64,000 nt of DNA, from NCBI RefSeq assembly GCF_002277025.1, contig NZ_NIWD01000005.1, positions 107,146 through 171,145 of the forward strand, given 5' to 3'. Under the pieces are notes generated by a model that saw nothing but the letters and a program-made list of their open reading frames with translations, did not search any database and was not told where the DNA came from. Source of the DNA: Sphingopyxis sp. GW247-27LB. Lineage in GTDB: Bacteria > Pseudomonadota > Alphaproteobacteria > Sphingomonadales > Sphingomonadaceae. The position numbers were made by a program, and so were the translations under genes. Below, piece by piece: positions 1-8,834 of this stretch (position 1 is its first letter; every line of letters begins with the position of its first letter).

Positions 1-587
1 CCGGGCGCGTCCAGGCACGGTCGCTCAACCTGCCGCCGACCGGCGCCGATTGCTCGACCGACGGGCCGGGCCGCGGCGCGCTCGTCCTCGCGCGCGAGCG
101 GATGCAGGCGATCGCGACCAAGATCCGCACGCGCGCCGCGCTGACCTCCGAAGAGCGTCAGTTCGTCGCCAATGTGAAGACACTCCCCATTTATCGCATG
201 CTCGAATGGGGCGTGCGCGAGGGCGTCGAGGATTCGGTGATCGGCGATACCGATGAGCTCGTCGCGCTGACCCTCGCCTATCAGATGCTGAACGACCTCA
301 CCCGCAGCATCGATTTCGCACTGTCGAATGCCGAGCGCGGGACCTCGGCCGCTGGCGCCGCCGACGCAGGCAATACCAATATCTGCCAGACACGCATTCT
401 CACCAAGGGGATCGAGCAGCTGCGCGATCTGCGTGAAGAAGTGTTGCGCCAGCGCGCACAGATGCGCCAATCCTATATGGCGTCGCTGAACCAGGCGAAC
501 CTCTCGGCCAATTATGCCGGGCTCGTCCGCCAGCGCGACCGCGACGCGCGCGACGCCGCGGGTGCTGCCGCCAACCGGAACCGCTGA
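1..587 (+). CDS. traH: TraH, conjugative pilus assembly protein (5' truncated by window edge)
   Basis: The reading frame is already open at the window edge (codons in phase from base 3) and ends with TGA at 587, so only the C-terminal ~194 residues are present. The segment starting GPGRGALVLARERMQ, the EWGVREG stretch, a Cys in NICQ and the Arg/Glu-rich helical C-terminus match the end of TraH of F-type type IV secretion systems. TraH is a periplasmic/outer-membrane protein needed for pilus extension. traG starts 5 bases later, the usual traH-traG order of F-like systems. An internal ATG at 102 is not the real start, because the TraH-like sequence continues upstream of it. Confidence 0.85.
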   Translation, partial: GRVQARSLNLPPTGADCSTDGPGRGALVLARERMQAIATKIRTRAALTSEERQFVANVKTLPIYRMLEWGVREGVEDSVIGDTDELVALTLAYQMLNDLTRSIDFALSNAERGTSAAGAADAGNTNICQTRILTKGIEQLRDLREEVLRQRAQMRQSYMASLNQANLSANYAGLVRQRDRDARDAAGAAANRNR

Positions 588-592
588 CCATC

Positions 593-3500
593 ATGCGCGC
601 CGGTTCTCCTTCCGCGCTCGTCGCTGCCTTGATCGCGCTGCTTCCCGCGCCTGCACTGGCGCTCGAGACGAGCTTTCACACCTATGACGGGTTCAACGAG
701 ACGGTCGATGCGTTCCGGCTCGTCTCGATGATCTTCGCCGATCCGCGCTACGAGACGCTGGTGCTGATCGTCGCGGTCGCGGGGATCGCGCTCGGCGCAC
801 TGATCGCGAGCGTACGCGGCAATGGCATGGTGATCGTCGCTTTCGGATTCCAGACGCTCGTCGGCGTCGGGCTGTTCATCGGCATGGTCGCAACCACCGG
901 CACCGTCCATGTTTATGACCGGGTGCGCAACGCCTATCAGCCTGTCGGCGACGTCCCGAACCTGATCGTGCTGGTCGCGGGCGTCACCAACATGATGGAG
1001 CGCGCGATCGCCGAGACGATCGACGACAATACGATCGACCCCAATGCCAAGCTCGAATTCGGCGCGGGCGGCCACAGCTTCGATCTGTTCCTGAACGCTG
1101 TCTCTCCGCGCGGTCCGATGACCGACAGCTTCCTCGATGCGACGATCAAGGATTATGTGCGGCAATGCTATCCGGTCGCGCGCGTCTCGCCCGCCTATGG
1201 CATCGACGACGATCAGCTCTTCCGCACCAGCAACGATCTTCCAGCGGCTTTCGCGGCGATGGCGGGCCCTGCGACCTTCAGCACCGTTTTCACCGCCACC
1301 GACAAGGGCGGCACGACGGTGAGCTGCACCGAGGCCTGGACGCACATTTCTGATCGGCTTTCCGATCCCGCGCTGTTCGACGATTACAGCCGCCAGGTTT
1401 GCGAGCGCACCGGCTATGACGTCTCGAATGCGGCGCAGCTTCAGCGCTGCCGCTCGAACCTCGGCGCGCTCGGCGACAAGATGCTGGCGACGCCGCTGAC
1501 GCTCCAGCAACTGATGACGAACATCAATCTCGGCAATGCTGTCGGCGACGTGCTGTTCGAAGACAGCCCCGCGACCGCCGCGCGCGTCATGGCCAACCGC
1601 GCCGTCGTCTCGAGCGGCCTCGCGACCATGTCGACGGCGAACGAATGGATGCCGACGATCCGCGCCACCGTCTTCGGCATCATGCTGTTCATGATGCCGA
1701 TCGCGCTGCTCTTCATCCTGACCCCGATCAACCTGCGCGTCGCGAGCTTCGCGCTCGGCCTCTTCGTCTTCGTCGCGATGTGGGGCGTTATCGATGCGGG
1801 CATCTACCAGCTCACGCTCGGCCGCGCGATGGACGTGCTGGCCGAGATGCGCTCGAACCATGTCGCCGCCAATGCCTGGATGCTCGCGCCGGGCTCGGCG
1901 ATGAAAGCGCTCGCGATCTTCGGGAGCTTTCGCACGGCGGCCGCCGGGCTCGCCGGCGCCTTCGTGTTCACGGTGTTCCGCTTCTCGGGCAACGTGTTCA
2001 CCTCCTTCACCAGCGGCGCGCTCGGCGTGCAGGGCCAGGGCACCGCGGCCGCGACGCCGATCATGACGCACGAAGGCCGCGCTCAGGCGCTCGAGGCGCA
2101 GGCCTCGGCGACCGGCACGACGGCGCGCCGCAGCGCGGCATCGAGCTTCGGGGATTTTGGGGAGCGGTCCGCCATGGGCGCCAATCGTGCTTTCGGCGCG
2201 GCCGGCGGATATCTCGCCGACCGGACGCCGGGCATCGCGGGAACGACGGGTTTTGCGCTCGGAGCGACCGATGCCGCGCGCGAAATTGGCGGCCTCGCTC
2301 CTGCTCTTGTCGGCCGCGACTTAAGCCATCCCGCGACGGCCGCGGCCGTGCGCGCCAATGCGACGACGTCAGCGATCCACAATTTCGCCGAGAAGGACGC
2401 GCTGCGGAACTTGGGGACGAACTATTTCGGGCCGGGTCAGGCGGGCGAGCGGGCTTTCGCCGGCTTCGCGCAGAACATGGTCCAGTGGAAAGCCTTCGGC
2501 GACACGCGCGCCTATGACATGATGATGCAGGGTGCGCAGCGGCATTTCGAGCGCAATGGCTATGATCAGAAGGATGCCGCGCTGAAAGCGTCGACCGTGA
2601 TCGCGCAGGCCTCGGCCGACCCGACATTCGCCAAGCTGATTGCCAATACCTACGACCAGGAAGCGATGCTGCGGAACGACCTTACGGCAGCGCAGGTCAA
2701 TGTCGGCGCTATGGAAGGCCGCCGCGACTATGCCGGCGACAATGTCGCCGGGATCGAACGGCGCAATGTCGCAACCGAGCAGGCGTGGCGCACCGGGAAT
2801 AACGGGGGCCAGCGCAACGCCGCGTCGATGCTCGGCCTGTCCGTCGACGAAACCGCGCGCCGCATCGGCTTCATCAACACCCTCTCGGGCGAGGCCCGCT
2901 CGTCGGCGATCACCTCGCTCTCCCGCGCGACGGGCCGCAACGAGGCGCAGGTCATGCGCGCGCTGGAAACCTACAATGCCTCGGTCCAGCTGGGGACCGC
3001 CGACGGCGCGGCCGCCGAAGCGGCACGCGAAGGCACGAGCGTCTATGGCCGCACGCGGGCGGCGGCGGGCTTTGACTTTGCCGAACGTTCGGGCAAGCTC
3101 GACGCCCAGCGCGAGGTTGGCCATGACGGCGTGCGCGGCGCGGCGCGGATCGGCGAGCAGCGACGGCAGAGCGAAAATTTCGGGTTTGCGGAAGGTGCGG
3201 CCGCCGCCGGCGTCTCCACGCGCGAGGCGGCGCGGCTTGACGCCTTCATCCAGGCACTCAGCCGCACGGCGGGCAATCAGGTCGACATGGCCGAGGGCGG
3301 TGCCGCCGGGATCGCCGATCGCGCACGCAACGAGCGGCTGACACGCATTGTCGACAACGAGCGGCTGACGCGCATGCAGGGACTGTTACGCAGCGAAGGC
3401 ATCGACATGACCAAGCGCGAGCTCGCCATGGCGCAGAACGGCGACCTCAATCTCAACGTGTCACCCGATGTCGCGCGACAGCTCCGCGCCGCCGGCCTCA

Positions 3501-4327
3501 TCAACGACAGCCAATATGGCGCGATCGCCGAGGGGGGCCGCGCGCGCTTCAGTTTCGCGGACAATGATCTGCTCGTATCGAGCAGCACCGGGTTCACGCA
3601 GTCCGCGCGCAGCGATACCAGCACCAAATATGAAGCCGGCAAGCAGGCCGGCCCCGACACTGTCGAGCATATGCTGAGCAGCGGCCCCGAGGGCCAGGCA
3701 ATGATGGCCAACTGGCTTCGCGGCGGGTTCGAGATGGACCGCAACGGCGAGTGGCGGCTCAATCCGCAGGTCGCAGATACGCTTCAACGCGACGTGTCCG
3801 CGATCATGGCGCAAACCGGATGGCAGCGATCGTTATCGCGGCAAGCTGTGGATCAGATCACGATGGGAACGACCGTCGGCGGCGAGATCGGAGCCAGCTC
3901 TCAAAGTACCGATTATGCGTCGCGGGGCGCTCGCGGCAAAGGAGACTCGAGCGCTGGCAAGCAGACGTCCGGAGCTGTTAGCGGAAGGCTTGGATATTCG
4001 AGCAACGATGTAGGCATCAGCACCGAGAACGCTCAGGCCGCGCTCGATATTGTGAACTACGATGTCCGAGGAGCAATTGCGACAGCCGAACGCGCCGCCG
4101 CCCATTCGGCAACCCCAGAGACTACCTTCACTCGTGAATTAAACCGTCAGGTGCTTGGGCCGGAAGGGCTTCGAGATCGCTATCTCGAGCAAGCCGATTC
4201 CGCGCGTGGAACTACAGACATCACCGCACCACTTACCTCGTACGAACAGTCATCCATCCTGCGCAAAGGCCGGTTCTCAAACGATCTTGCCAATGGTCCA
4301 TTCGACGGAGATAACAGCAAGCGCTAG
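593..4327 (+). CDS. traG: TraG, F-type mating-pair formation/stabilisation protein
   Basis: 1244 aa, about the size expected of a full-length TraG. An N-terminal signal-like segment (residues 1-23, ending PAPALAL) precedes ETSFHTYDGF, typical of the TraG N-terminal domain. A transmembrane segment follows near residues 55-75, and more cluster around residues 355-475. The C-terminal ~750 residues are hydrophilic, Ala/Arg-rich and probably periplasmic or delivered to the recipient, as for F TraG in mating-pair stabilisation and entry exclusion. It lies 5 nt behind traH and ends tail to tail with a minus-strand membrane protein, sharing 4 bases. The last ~130 codons (after ~3900) look less GC-rich at the third position than the rest; that is a visual impression only. 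Confidence 0.9.
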   Translation: MRAGSPSALVAALIALLPAPALALETSFHTYDGFNETVDAFRLVSMIFADPRYETLVLIVAVAGIALGALIASVRGNGMVIVAFGFQTLVGVGLFIGMVATTGTVHVYDRVRNAYQPVGDVPNLIVLVAGVTNMMERAIAETIDDNTIDPNAKLEFGAGGHSFDLFLNAVSPRGPMTDSFLDATIKDYVRQCYPVARVSPAYGIDDDQLFRTSNDLPAAFAAMAGPATFSTVFTATDKGGTTVSCTEAWTHISDRLSDPALFDDYSRQVCERTGYDVSNAAQLQRCRSNLGALGDKMLATPLTLQQLMTNINLGNAVGDVLFEDSPATAARVMANRAVVSSGLATMSTANEWMPTIRATVFGIMLFMMPIALLFILTPINLRVASFALGLFVFVAMWGVIDAGIYQLTLGRAMDVLAEMRSNHVAANAWMLAPGSAMKALAIFGSFRTAAAGLAGAFVFTVFRFSGNVFTSFTSGALGVQGQGTAAATPIMTHEGRAQALEAQASATGTTARRSAASSFGDFGERSAMGANRAFGAAGGYLADRTPGIAGTTGFALGATDAAREIGGLAPALVGRDLSHPATAAAVRANATTSAIHNFAEKDALRNLGTNYFGPGQAGERAFAGFAQNMVQWKAFGDTRAYDMMMQGAQRHFERNGYDQKDAALKASTVIAQASADPTFAKLIANTYDQEAMLRNDLTAAQVNVGAMEGRRDYAGDNVAGIERRNVATEQAWRTGNNGGQRNAASMLGLSVDETARRIGFINTLSGEARSSAITSLSRATGRNEAQVMRALETYNASVQLGTADGAAAEAAREGTSVYGRTRAAAGFDFAERSGKLDAQREVGHDGVRGAARIGEQRRQSENFGFAEGAAAAGVSTREAARLDAFIQALSRTAGNQVDMAEGGAAGIADRARNERLTRIVDNERLTRMQGLLRSEGIDMTKRELAMAQNGDLNLNVSPDVARQLRAAGLINDSQYGAIAEGGRARFSFADNDLLVSSSTGFTQSARSDTSTKYEAGKQAGPDTVEHMLSSGPEGQAMMANWLRGGFEMDRNGEWRLNPQVADTLQRDVSAIMAQTGWQRSLSRQAVDQITMGTTVGGEIGASSQSTDYASRGARGKGDSSAGKQTSGAVSGRLGYSSNDVGISTENAQAALDIVNYDVRGAIATAERAAAHSATPETTFTRELNRQVLGPEGLRDRYLEQADSARGTTDITAPLTSYEQSSILRKGRFSNDLANGPFDGDNSKR

Positions 4328-4848
4328 AGATACTTGCCGCTGTTTATTCCATTTGGGTTCCCGACGTAGAGGACGCCCGATCGTGGGTCATAGATATCGA
4401 AAGCAGGATCCGGTTGCCCAGATCTCCGTCCCGACCAATCGTCTTCGAACATCCTCATCTGTTCGAGTTCGTCGATTTCCTCGTCCGAGAGAGGGTCGCC
4501 AGACAGCGGCCTGTTCAGCCAAGCTCGGATGAATCCCAAACCAAGCACCAGCAGCGTTGTCAGCGGGAAGAAGAGCATGTTGAGATAGCCCGCCAGAGCG
4601 CTGGTATAAAACTCCGCCAGAGCCGGGAGTTTCAGCGAGGCCGCCGCGCCTACCCAGTAGACCGGAATCGCTGCCCACCAAAGCTTCGCGTACCACGGCT
4701 TCCAGAGCCAATCGCGCGCGACGGGCTCCCGAACGGTATCGGCTGTTGATACGTTGGAAGGTTGGCTCGCCTGCATGGGTTTTCTCGGTCGGCAGCCTAT
4801 CAGACTATGCCGATTGAAGGAATCGAAAGAGTTTCCGGAAATGGACAT
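4324..4848 (-). CDS. Small two-TM inner membrane protein of unknown function
   Basis: 174 aa. The middle holds two hydrophobic segments (about residues 57-75 and 90-108) after a WKPWYAKLWWAAIP stretch. The cytoplasmic-looking tail is acidic and ends DPRSGVLYVGNPNGINSGKYL, which looks like a constrained C-terminus. I recognise no named family. The start at 4848 has AGGGA about 7 nt upstream; an alternative ATG at 4776 would remove 24 residues. It is convergent with traG and shares 4 bases with it, so it is probably a resident of the transfer region rather than cargo. Confidence 0.6.
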   Translation of the reverse strand: MSISGNSFDSFNRHSLIGCRPRKPMQASQPSNVSTADTVREPVARDWLWKPWYAKLWWAAIPVYWVGAAASLKLPALAEFYTSALAGYLNMLFFPLTTLLVLGLGFIRAWLNRPLSGDPLSDEEIDELEQMRMFEDDWSGRRSGQPDPAFDIYDPRSGVLYVGNPNGINSGKYL

Positions 4849-5001
4849 TTTGCTTTCCCTGATCCGATATTCTCCAATTTCCTTTTGTAGTTACATCAAC
4901 TTCGCCTTCCCTCTTTCTCCCTTGAACCTTGAAGCCAGATTCCTCGTCTCTCGTTTAGGCATGACAGATTTCGTTCTGGACGATCGAGGAAGCGGCAGCC
5001 A

Positions 5002-5391
5002 TCAGGCATTCGCCCGGGACTTCGCATAGTCGTCCAGAATGCACCTGAGGATGGCTCGACCGCGAGCGGTCAGGGCGATGTTCGTTCGACGCCCGTCGTG
5101 AGGATCGCGCTCGCGAACCACAAATTTGCAGGATTCCATTTCAATGGTCTGCCGCGTCGCAGTCGGAATCGAAACGCCACTCGCATATCCCAGGCTCGAA
5201 ACCGGCAGCCTCTTATCGACCGTATCCGCGACATAGAGTTCCAGTAGCATGATCCAGCCCGCATGGCTCCAGTCTTGCTTCTTGAGGTACCGCGCAATGA
5301 TCTGCCGTTCGACAAGCAGCTCACGGCATAGGCGAAGCCGTCGAGCTTCGACATCGAACGGTGGATCATCTTGTTCGATCCGCGTCGCCAT
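5002..5391 (-). CDS. MarR-like winged-helix transcriptional regulator
   Basis: 129 aa, small for MarR. The helix-turn-helix part SSLGYASGVSIPTATRQ is followed by the wing signature ERDPHDGRRTNIALTARG, the hallmark of MarR proteins (DPxDxR). The N-terminus is Arg/Glu-rich and helical and may form the dimer. The same fold and the same PxDGRR wing recur at the C-terminus of the RadC-like protein at 17835-18878, so these two winged helices may be related. It is a stand-alone minus-strand gene with no obvious target operon. The ligand is unknown. Confidence 0.65.
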   Translation of the reverse strand: MATRIEQDDPPFDVEARRLRLCRELLVERQIIARYLKKQDWSHAGWIMLLELYVADTVDKRLPVSSLGYASGVSIPTATRQTIEMESCKFVVRERDPHDGRRTNIALTARGRAILRCILDDYAKSRANA

Positions 5392-5614
5392 GCGTCCGTT
5401 TGCGCCTCGCGTCAGTTTGACGTGGAGAGCCGGAACATCCGGCGCCGAGGTGGATGCTGCGATCTATTGTGTTCCGTGCAGAGGCTCGAAAATCGGGGTA
5501 AGCTAAATCGAGCCCCCCTGTGGCAAGTCGATCCAGCGCATATGTCGCAATTGAAGATTGGCGTAAAAGATGATAAGCGCTTATCCGCTTAAACGTCCAT
5601 GAGGAGTTTAGATT

Positions 5615-5854
5615 ATGGGAGATGCGACGCGTTGGACCATCAATGTCGCGACCGAAACCGACATTGATGTCCGCACATATCTAGCTCAGCGCGGAATGAA
5701 AAAGGGCGATCTATCGCGCTTCATTGAAGAGTCCGTGAAATGGCGCCTGCTCGATCTTACGCTCGCCGAGGCCCGTGCCGGTTTCGATGACGTCTCGCCG
5801 GAAGAGATGAGCGAGTTGATCGATGAAGCGATTGCGGATGCGCGTCGGAACTGA
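5615..5854 (+). CDS. Antitoxin-like small protein paired with PIN toxin
   Basis: 79 aa, acidic C-terminus (EEMSELIDEAIADARRN). The N-terminus (WTINVATETDIDVRTYLAQRGMKKGDLSRFIEESV) has the short strand plus two helices expected of a ribbon-helix-helix DNA-binding antitoxin. A clear Shine-Dalgarno (GGAG, 8 nt spacing) precedes ATG 5615. The stop lies 3 nt before the PIN-domain gene, so the two are almost certainly co-transcribed and co-translated. In such pairs the antitoxin blocks the nuclease and represses its own promoter. The role is assigned by size, fold impression and position. Confidence 0.7.
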   Translation: MGDATRWTINVATETDIDVRTYLAQRGMKKGDLSRFIEESVKWRLLDLTLAEARAGFDDVSPEEMSELIDEAIADARRN

Positions 5855-5857
5855 TCA

Positions 5858-6286
5858 ATGCGCGTTGTCATCGACACCAATGTGCTTGTCAGCGCACTCC
5901 TGCACGGGCGGTCGCTTCCCTTTCAGCTGATTGCCGTGTGGCGCCAAGGGAAGATCACCTTAATCACCTCTGCGGATCAGCTAGAGGAAATTCGGCGCGT
6001 TACACGCTATCCCAAACTGCGAGCCCGCTTGAATCCAGCCGTTGCCGGCAGACTCGTCAATGAACTCAAGGGCAGCGCCATTGTCATAGAGAATCTGCCC
6101 GACGTGTCCGTCAGCCCGAATCCCTGGGACAACTATCTTCTGGCGACGATCGAGGCCGGGATGGCCGAACTTTTGATCACCGGCGATAAGGCCGACTTGT
6201 TGAGTCTCGGGCGCCATGGCGGGGCGCGGATTATCACCGTTCGGGAATGCCTGAAGCTGATCACAGGAACCGAGCCTGATATCTAG
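5858..6286 (+). CDS. PIN-domain ribonuclease toxin (COG1569-like)
   Basis: 142 aa, a complete PIN domain. Metal-binding acidic residues are visible: Asp in VIDTNVL at the N-terminus, Glu in LEEI, Asp in PWDNYLLATIEAG and Asp in ITGDKADLL. This pattern fits the PIN_3/COG1569 group of toxins, which cleave RNA in a Mg-dependent way. It follows the antitoxin by 3 nt. No frameshift or lost catalytic residue is seen, so the module looks intact and could stabilise the element in the host. Confidence 0.8.
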   Translation: MRVVIDTNVLVSALLHGRSLPFQLIAVWRQGKITLITSADQLEEIRRVTRYPKLRARLNPAVAGRLVNELKGSAIVIENLPDVSVSPNPWDNYLLATIEAGMAELLITGDKADLLSLGRHGGARIITVRECLKLITGTEPDI

Positions 6287-6294
6287 CGCCTCAT

Positions 6295-6597
6295 CTAATA
6301 CCAGAACCGGCGCCCCTTCAGCCGAGACGGCTCAATATCATTGGCCAACCTCTCAGAGCGGCGAAGCGCCGCCTTGAATCCATCGCCGGCGCAGCCCGTG
6401 ACCAAGCCGAGTTCGCTAGCGCTCGCGTCGTCGACTCGGCGTCCTAGGAAACCCCGCGCGAGCAGCAGCGCGGGGCGATTGCGAACCGCCAGGCCGAACG
6501 CGACCGCAGCTGGCGCATGTTTGAAGCCGATCAGGCTCATGAAAAAGAGCGGCCGAAAGGCAAGGTCAGTGCGGCGCGTTAAATACGATCGCGCCAT
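6295..6597 (-). CDS. Doubtful small hypothetical protein
   Basis: 100 aa from the ATG at 6597 (internal ATG at 6540). The best protein-like stretch is FGLAVRNRPALLLARGFLGRR followed by ELGLVTGCAGDGFKAALRR. Third codon positions on this strand are mostly G/C, which weakly favours coding. There is no convincing ribosome-binding site and I recognise no family. A plus-strand ORF over the same bases (6341-6619) is of poorer composition. The gene, if real, is convergent with the PIN toxin. Confidence 0.3.
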   Translation of the reverse strand: MARSYLTRRTDLAFRPLFFMSLIGFKHAPAAVAFGLAVRNRPALLLARGFLGRRVDDASASELGLVTGCAGDGFKAALRRSERLANDIEPSRLKGRRFWY

Positions 6598-6752
6598 GCG
6601 CGGGTGGTGCGCGGACTGAGCTGGCGTTCGGCTCGTCACACGAGTCCGACGTCTCAGCGAATATTGCCGGATGCTCGATTGAAGCAGGGAAAGATTGCGG
6701 GATGCGAAGCGTAGCGTGAGGAGAGAGGGGAGACGCAGAAAGGAAACATGTC

Positions 6753-7124
6753 ATGGCTGACACGGACATCGCCACGGACGAAACCAGCCGCCTGATCGCC
6801 TCGAACAAGGTGGAAGGCACCGCCGTCTACAACCGCGACCGCGAGAAGCTCGGATCGATCTACAATTTCATGGTCACGAAGCGCGAAGGTCGCGTCGAAT
6901 ATGCGGTCCTCCAGTTCGGCGGTCTATTCGGTCTTGGCAGCGATTATTATCCGCTGCCCTGGGACGTCCTGACTTACGACACCGAACAGGGCGGCTATGT
7001 CGTTGATCTCGACAAGAAGGTTCTCGAACAGGCGCCGCGTTATGGCGCCGATAGCGAGCCGACCTTTGATCGCGACTATGGCCGCGAGGTCTACGGCTAC
7101 TATGGGATCAATTATCCGTTCTAG
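6753..7124 (+). CDS. PRC-barrel domain protein
   Basis: 123 aa. The core runs from SNKVEGTAVYNRDREKLGSIYNFMV through YAVLQFGG and YYPLPWDVL to GGYVVDLDKKVLEQAP, the beta-barrel pattern of PRC-barrel proteins. The N-terminal extension is short and charged; the C-terminus is Tyr/Asp-rich. PRC-barrels occur in photosynthetic reaction centre subunit H and RimM but also as free cytosolic stress proteins in alphaproteobacteria, which this resembles. AAAGGAAAC upstream is a good Shine-Dalgarno. Its end overlaps the convergent gene at 7108 by 17 bases. Precise function unknown. Confidence 0.8.
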   Translation: MADTDIATDETSRLIASNKVEGTAVYNRDREKLGSIYNFMVTKREGRVEYAVLQFGGLFGLGSDYYPLPWDVLTYDTEQGGYVVDLDKKVLEQAPRYGADSEPTFDRDYGREVYGYYGINYPF

Positions 7125-7440
7125 TTTCCGGCGCCGGATTCGGACGCGAGGCAGCCGCATCGGGGTGCTGTCTCGTCGGCCCGGACTGTCCCTGCGCGGC
7201 GGCACGGGCGGCAATCCGCCGACCGTCTGCCGCCGGCGATGCTATGCTGCCGACGTAGCGGATTTCATGGAGATCCGTCAGGCAAACGGCTACCTTCGTC
7301 CAGAACGCGGCGCCCGAGTGATCACCCGAGCGGCGCAAATCGTCGATCATTGTCGTGATAACCTCGGGTCCGCGATCGCCATATTGAGATTCGATGGCGA
7401 GCGCTTGGCCCCAAAGGTCGTTGTCGGCCTTGGCACCCAT
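7108..7440 (-). CDS. DUF6961-like small protein
   Basis: 110 aa from ATG 7440, chosen over longer starts because GGAG lies 8 nt upstream. The pattern NDLWGQALAIESQYGDRGPE then WTKVAVCLTDL matches the short helical proteins annotated in sphingomonads as DUF6961 (ELW-x-AL-x-VE-x-x-G core). The C-terminal ~40 residues after YVGSIASPAADG are Arg/Pro/Ala-rich and probably disordered. Function is unknown. It is convergent with the PRC-barrel gene. Confidence 0.6.
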   Translation of the reverse strand: MGAKADNDLWGQALAIESQYGDRGPEVITTMIDDLRRSGDHSGAAFWTKVAVCLTDLHEIRYVGSIASPAADGRRIAARAAAQGQSGPTRQHPDAAASRPNPAPETRTDN

Positions 7441-7523
7441 GATTGCGACTCCGATTTTCTTTGGATCGATCCTACCATGAATGAGCAAGCCGGCAAAACA
7501 GACCGCCGCGCGCAAAAGCCGCT

Positions 7524-7790
7524 TCAGCGCAACTGGCTGTCCTTGCTGCCGCGGCGATTGAAGCCCGCTGGCCGGATCGACGCATCGCGTTTGTCCTGAC
7601 AGGAAACGCAGGTCCGGCTCGATGGCATCGCCTTGCGGCGCGCGGCGGGAATTTCCATGCCGCAGTCCTCGCAGAAGCGCGTCCCTTCGCCCGACGCGAT
7701 GCGTGAACGCGCGATCTTGACCGCATCGGCAACTGTATCCTCGATCTGTTCCTGCACAGCACCGTCATGTGCCCAGCCGTTCGCCATCAT
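7524..7790 (-). CDS. TraR/DksA-type C4 zinc finger protein
   Basis: 88 aa from ATG 7790 (a TTG at 7802 would add four residues; a second ATG is at 7787). Four cysteines form the C4 finger: FCEDCG followed by TCVSCQ, with IPAARR between. An N-terminal helical segment (residues ~10-35) would form the short coiled coil that enters the RNA polymerase secondary channel in TraR/DksA. Such short TraR-like proteins are typical of conjugative elements and phages, where they mimic DksA plus ppGpp. The gene lies downstream of alkB on the same strand. Confidence 0.8.
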   Translation of the reverse strand: MMANGWAHDGAVQEQIEDTVADAVKIARSRIASGEGTRFCEDCGMEIPAARRKAMPSSRTCVSCQDKRDASIRPAGFNRRGSKDSQLR

Positions 7791-7804
7791 CGACCCTTTC
7801 AAGG

Positions 7805-8416
7805 TTATAACGCCGGGAACTGCCGAGAGACGTCGTGGCCCTCCCTGCAGGCGAGGCTTCGGAACGTCACCGACCAGCGCGTCTTGTCCATCTCGGCAAT
7901 GCTGTGCTCCCAGTCGTGCCGGGCCTCGCCGGACAGGTGATAGATGGAACGCGGCATCAGAAGCGCGCTCGTCCGCTCGAACTTCTCCTTCGCGCGTCGG
8001 CGCAATCGAAGCGTCGCTGGCGCGCCGAGCGAGATGCCCACGACATGCTCAAAGATGGGCCGGTCCTTGTGCCAGCCGATCCCGGCGCCCGAATCGTAGC
8101 GGATGATGAGCGCCTGCACGAGGTCAGCCGCTTCGAGGCCAGCGAATTGCGCCGCGCGCTCTTTTACCGGCCCGAGCCATGTGGGGATCGGATCGGTCGG
8201 GGCAAACCGCCCGGTCTCGAAATCATAGTTCCAGCCGAACGAGCGGGTAAGCCGCTTGCCCGTCCATTGCTGGAATTTGAACGGACTGAGATTGGCATCG
8301 TCGATAAGCGCGATCAGCGCCGCTTCCTCGGCAGGCGACACGATCGCCTCGGACGAGGACAGGCCGGGTAGCGCGGTCGTGCCGAAGAGATCGACCATCG
8401 CGTTTACCGCTTCCAT
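7805..8416 (-). CDS. alkB: AlkB-like 2-oxoglutarate/Fe(II) DNA dealkylase
   Basis: 203 aa, full length for an AlkB family member. Iron ligands are WHKDRP (His-x-Asp) and the distal His in DWEHSI; the 2OG-binding Arg lies in KTRWSVTFR. The IIRYDSGAGIGWH stretch is the standard nucleotide-recognition segment. AlkB enzymes remove 1-methyladenine and 3-methylcytosine by oxidative demethylation. The start codon overlaps the upstream nuclease gene by 13 nt, so the two are translationally coupled, and both are oriented away from the SRAP/LexA-box region. This makes alkB part of the damage-response island. Confidence 0.9.
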   Translation of the reverse strand: MEAVNAMVDLFGTTALPGLSSSEAIVSPAEEAALIALIDDANLSPFKFQQWTGKRLTRSFGWNYDFETGRFAPTDPIPTWLGPVKERAAQFAGLEAADLVQALIIRYDSGAGIGWHKDRPIFEHVVGISLGAPATLRLRRRAKEKFERTSALLMPRSIYHLSGEARHDWEHSIAEMDKTRWSVTFRSLACREGHDVSRQFPAL

Positions 8417-8823
8417 CCCCGCCCGCCTTCGGCCGCGCCTTGCGCACGCAACATTTGCCCGACGGCGCGACTACGCAACGTGCAGGTGCCGATCACGCGG
8501 TCATAACTTCGCTTGCCAGCGCGACAGTAGAGCATCTGTCCGAACACGAGGCGCTCAAGGCGGCGCTTGGCTTCCCGCCCGCCTCTTTCGTGAAGCTCCG
8601 GGGCATAATAGTCGCCTAGACGAACCTCTATCCAGCGGTCTGGCCGTCCTGCGGGACCGATGCACAGACTGTCGCCGTCGCCGACATAGCGCACGACTCC
8701 GCTGAAATCCGTGCCCTTCGCCGGCAGCGTGCCCTCGCAGGGATCGGCGAGCGCGGGCGACGCCCAGCAACCGAATGCGAGGACGGCAACAATCGAGCGC
8801 AGAATAGGAACTGGAAACGCCAT
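8404..8823 (-). CDS. Secreted thermonuclease-like (SNase) protein
   Basis: 139 aa. A signal peptide is visible (residues 1-27, ending ASPALADP). The mature part carries the staphylococcal nuclease pattern: DGDS, then RLGDYYAPE, which retains the catalytic Arg and Glu, and YDRVIGTC, which fits the second catalytic Arg. The domain is compact and lacks the long C-terminal helices of larger thermonucleases, with WKR at the end. Two Cys pairs suggest periplasmic disulfides. It is co-directional with alkB (13-nt overlap) and lies 11 nt downstream of the SRAP-like gene. Confidence 0.75.
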   Translation of the reverse strand: MAFPVPILRSIVAVLAFGCWASPALADPCEGTLPAKGTDFSGVVRYVGDGDSLCIGPAGRPDRWIEVRLGDYYAPELHERGGREAKRRLERLVFGQMLYCRAGKRSYDRVIGTCTLRSRAVGQMLRAQGAAEGGRGWKR

Positions 8824-8834
8824 CGACCGGATAA

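Noticed and set aside
512..2071. 519-aa minus-strand ORF opposite traG
   Set aside because: His/Arg/Asp-rich composition typical of the antisense frame of a high-GC gene; traG on the other strand has clear domains.
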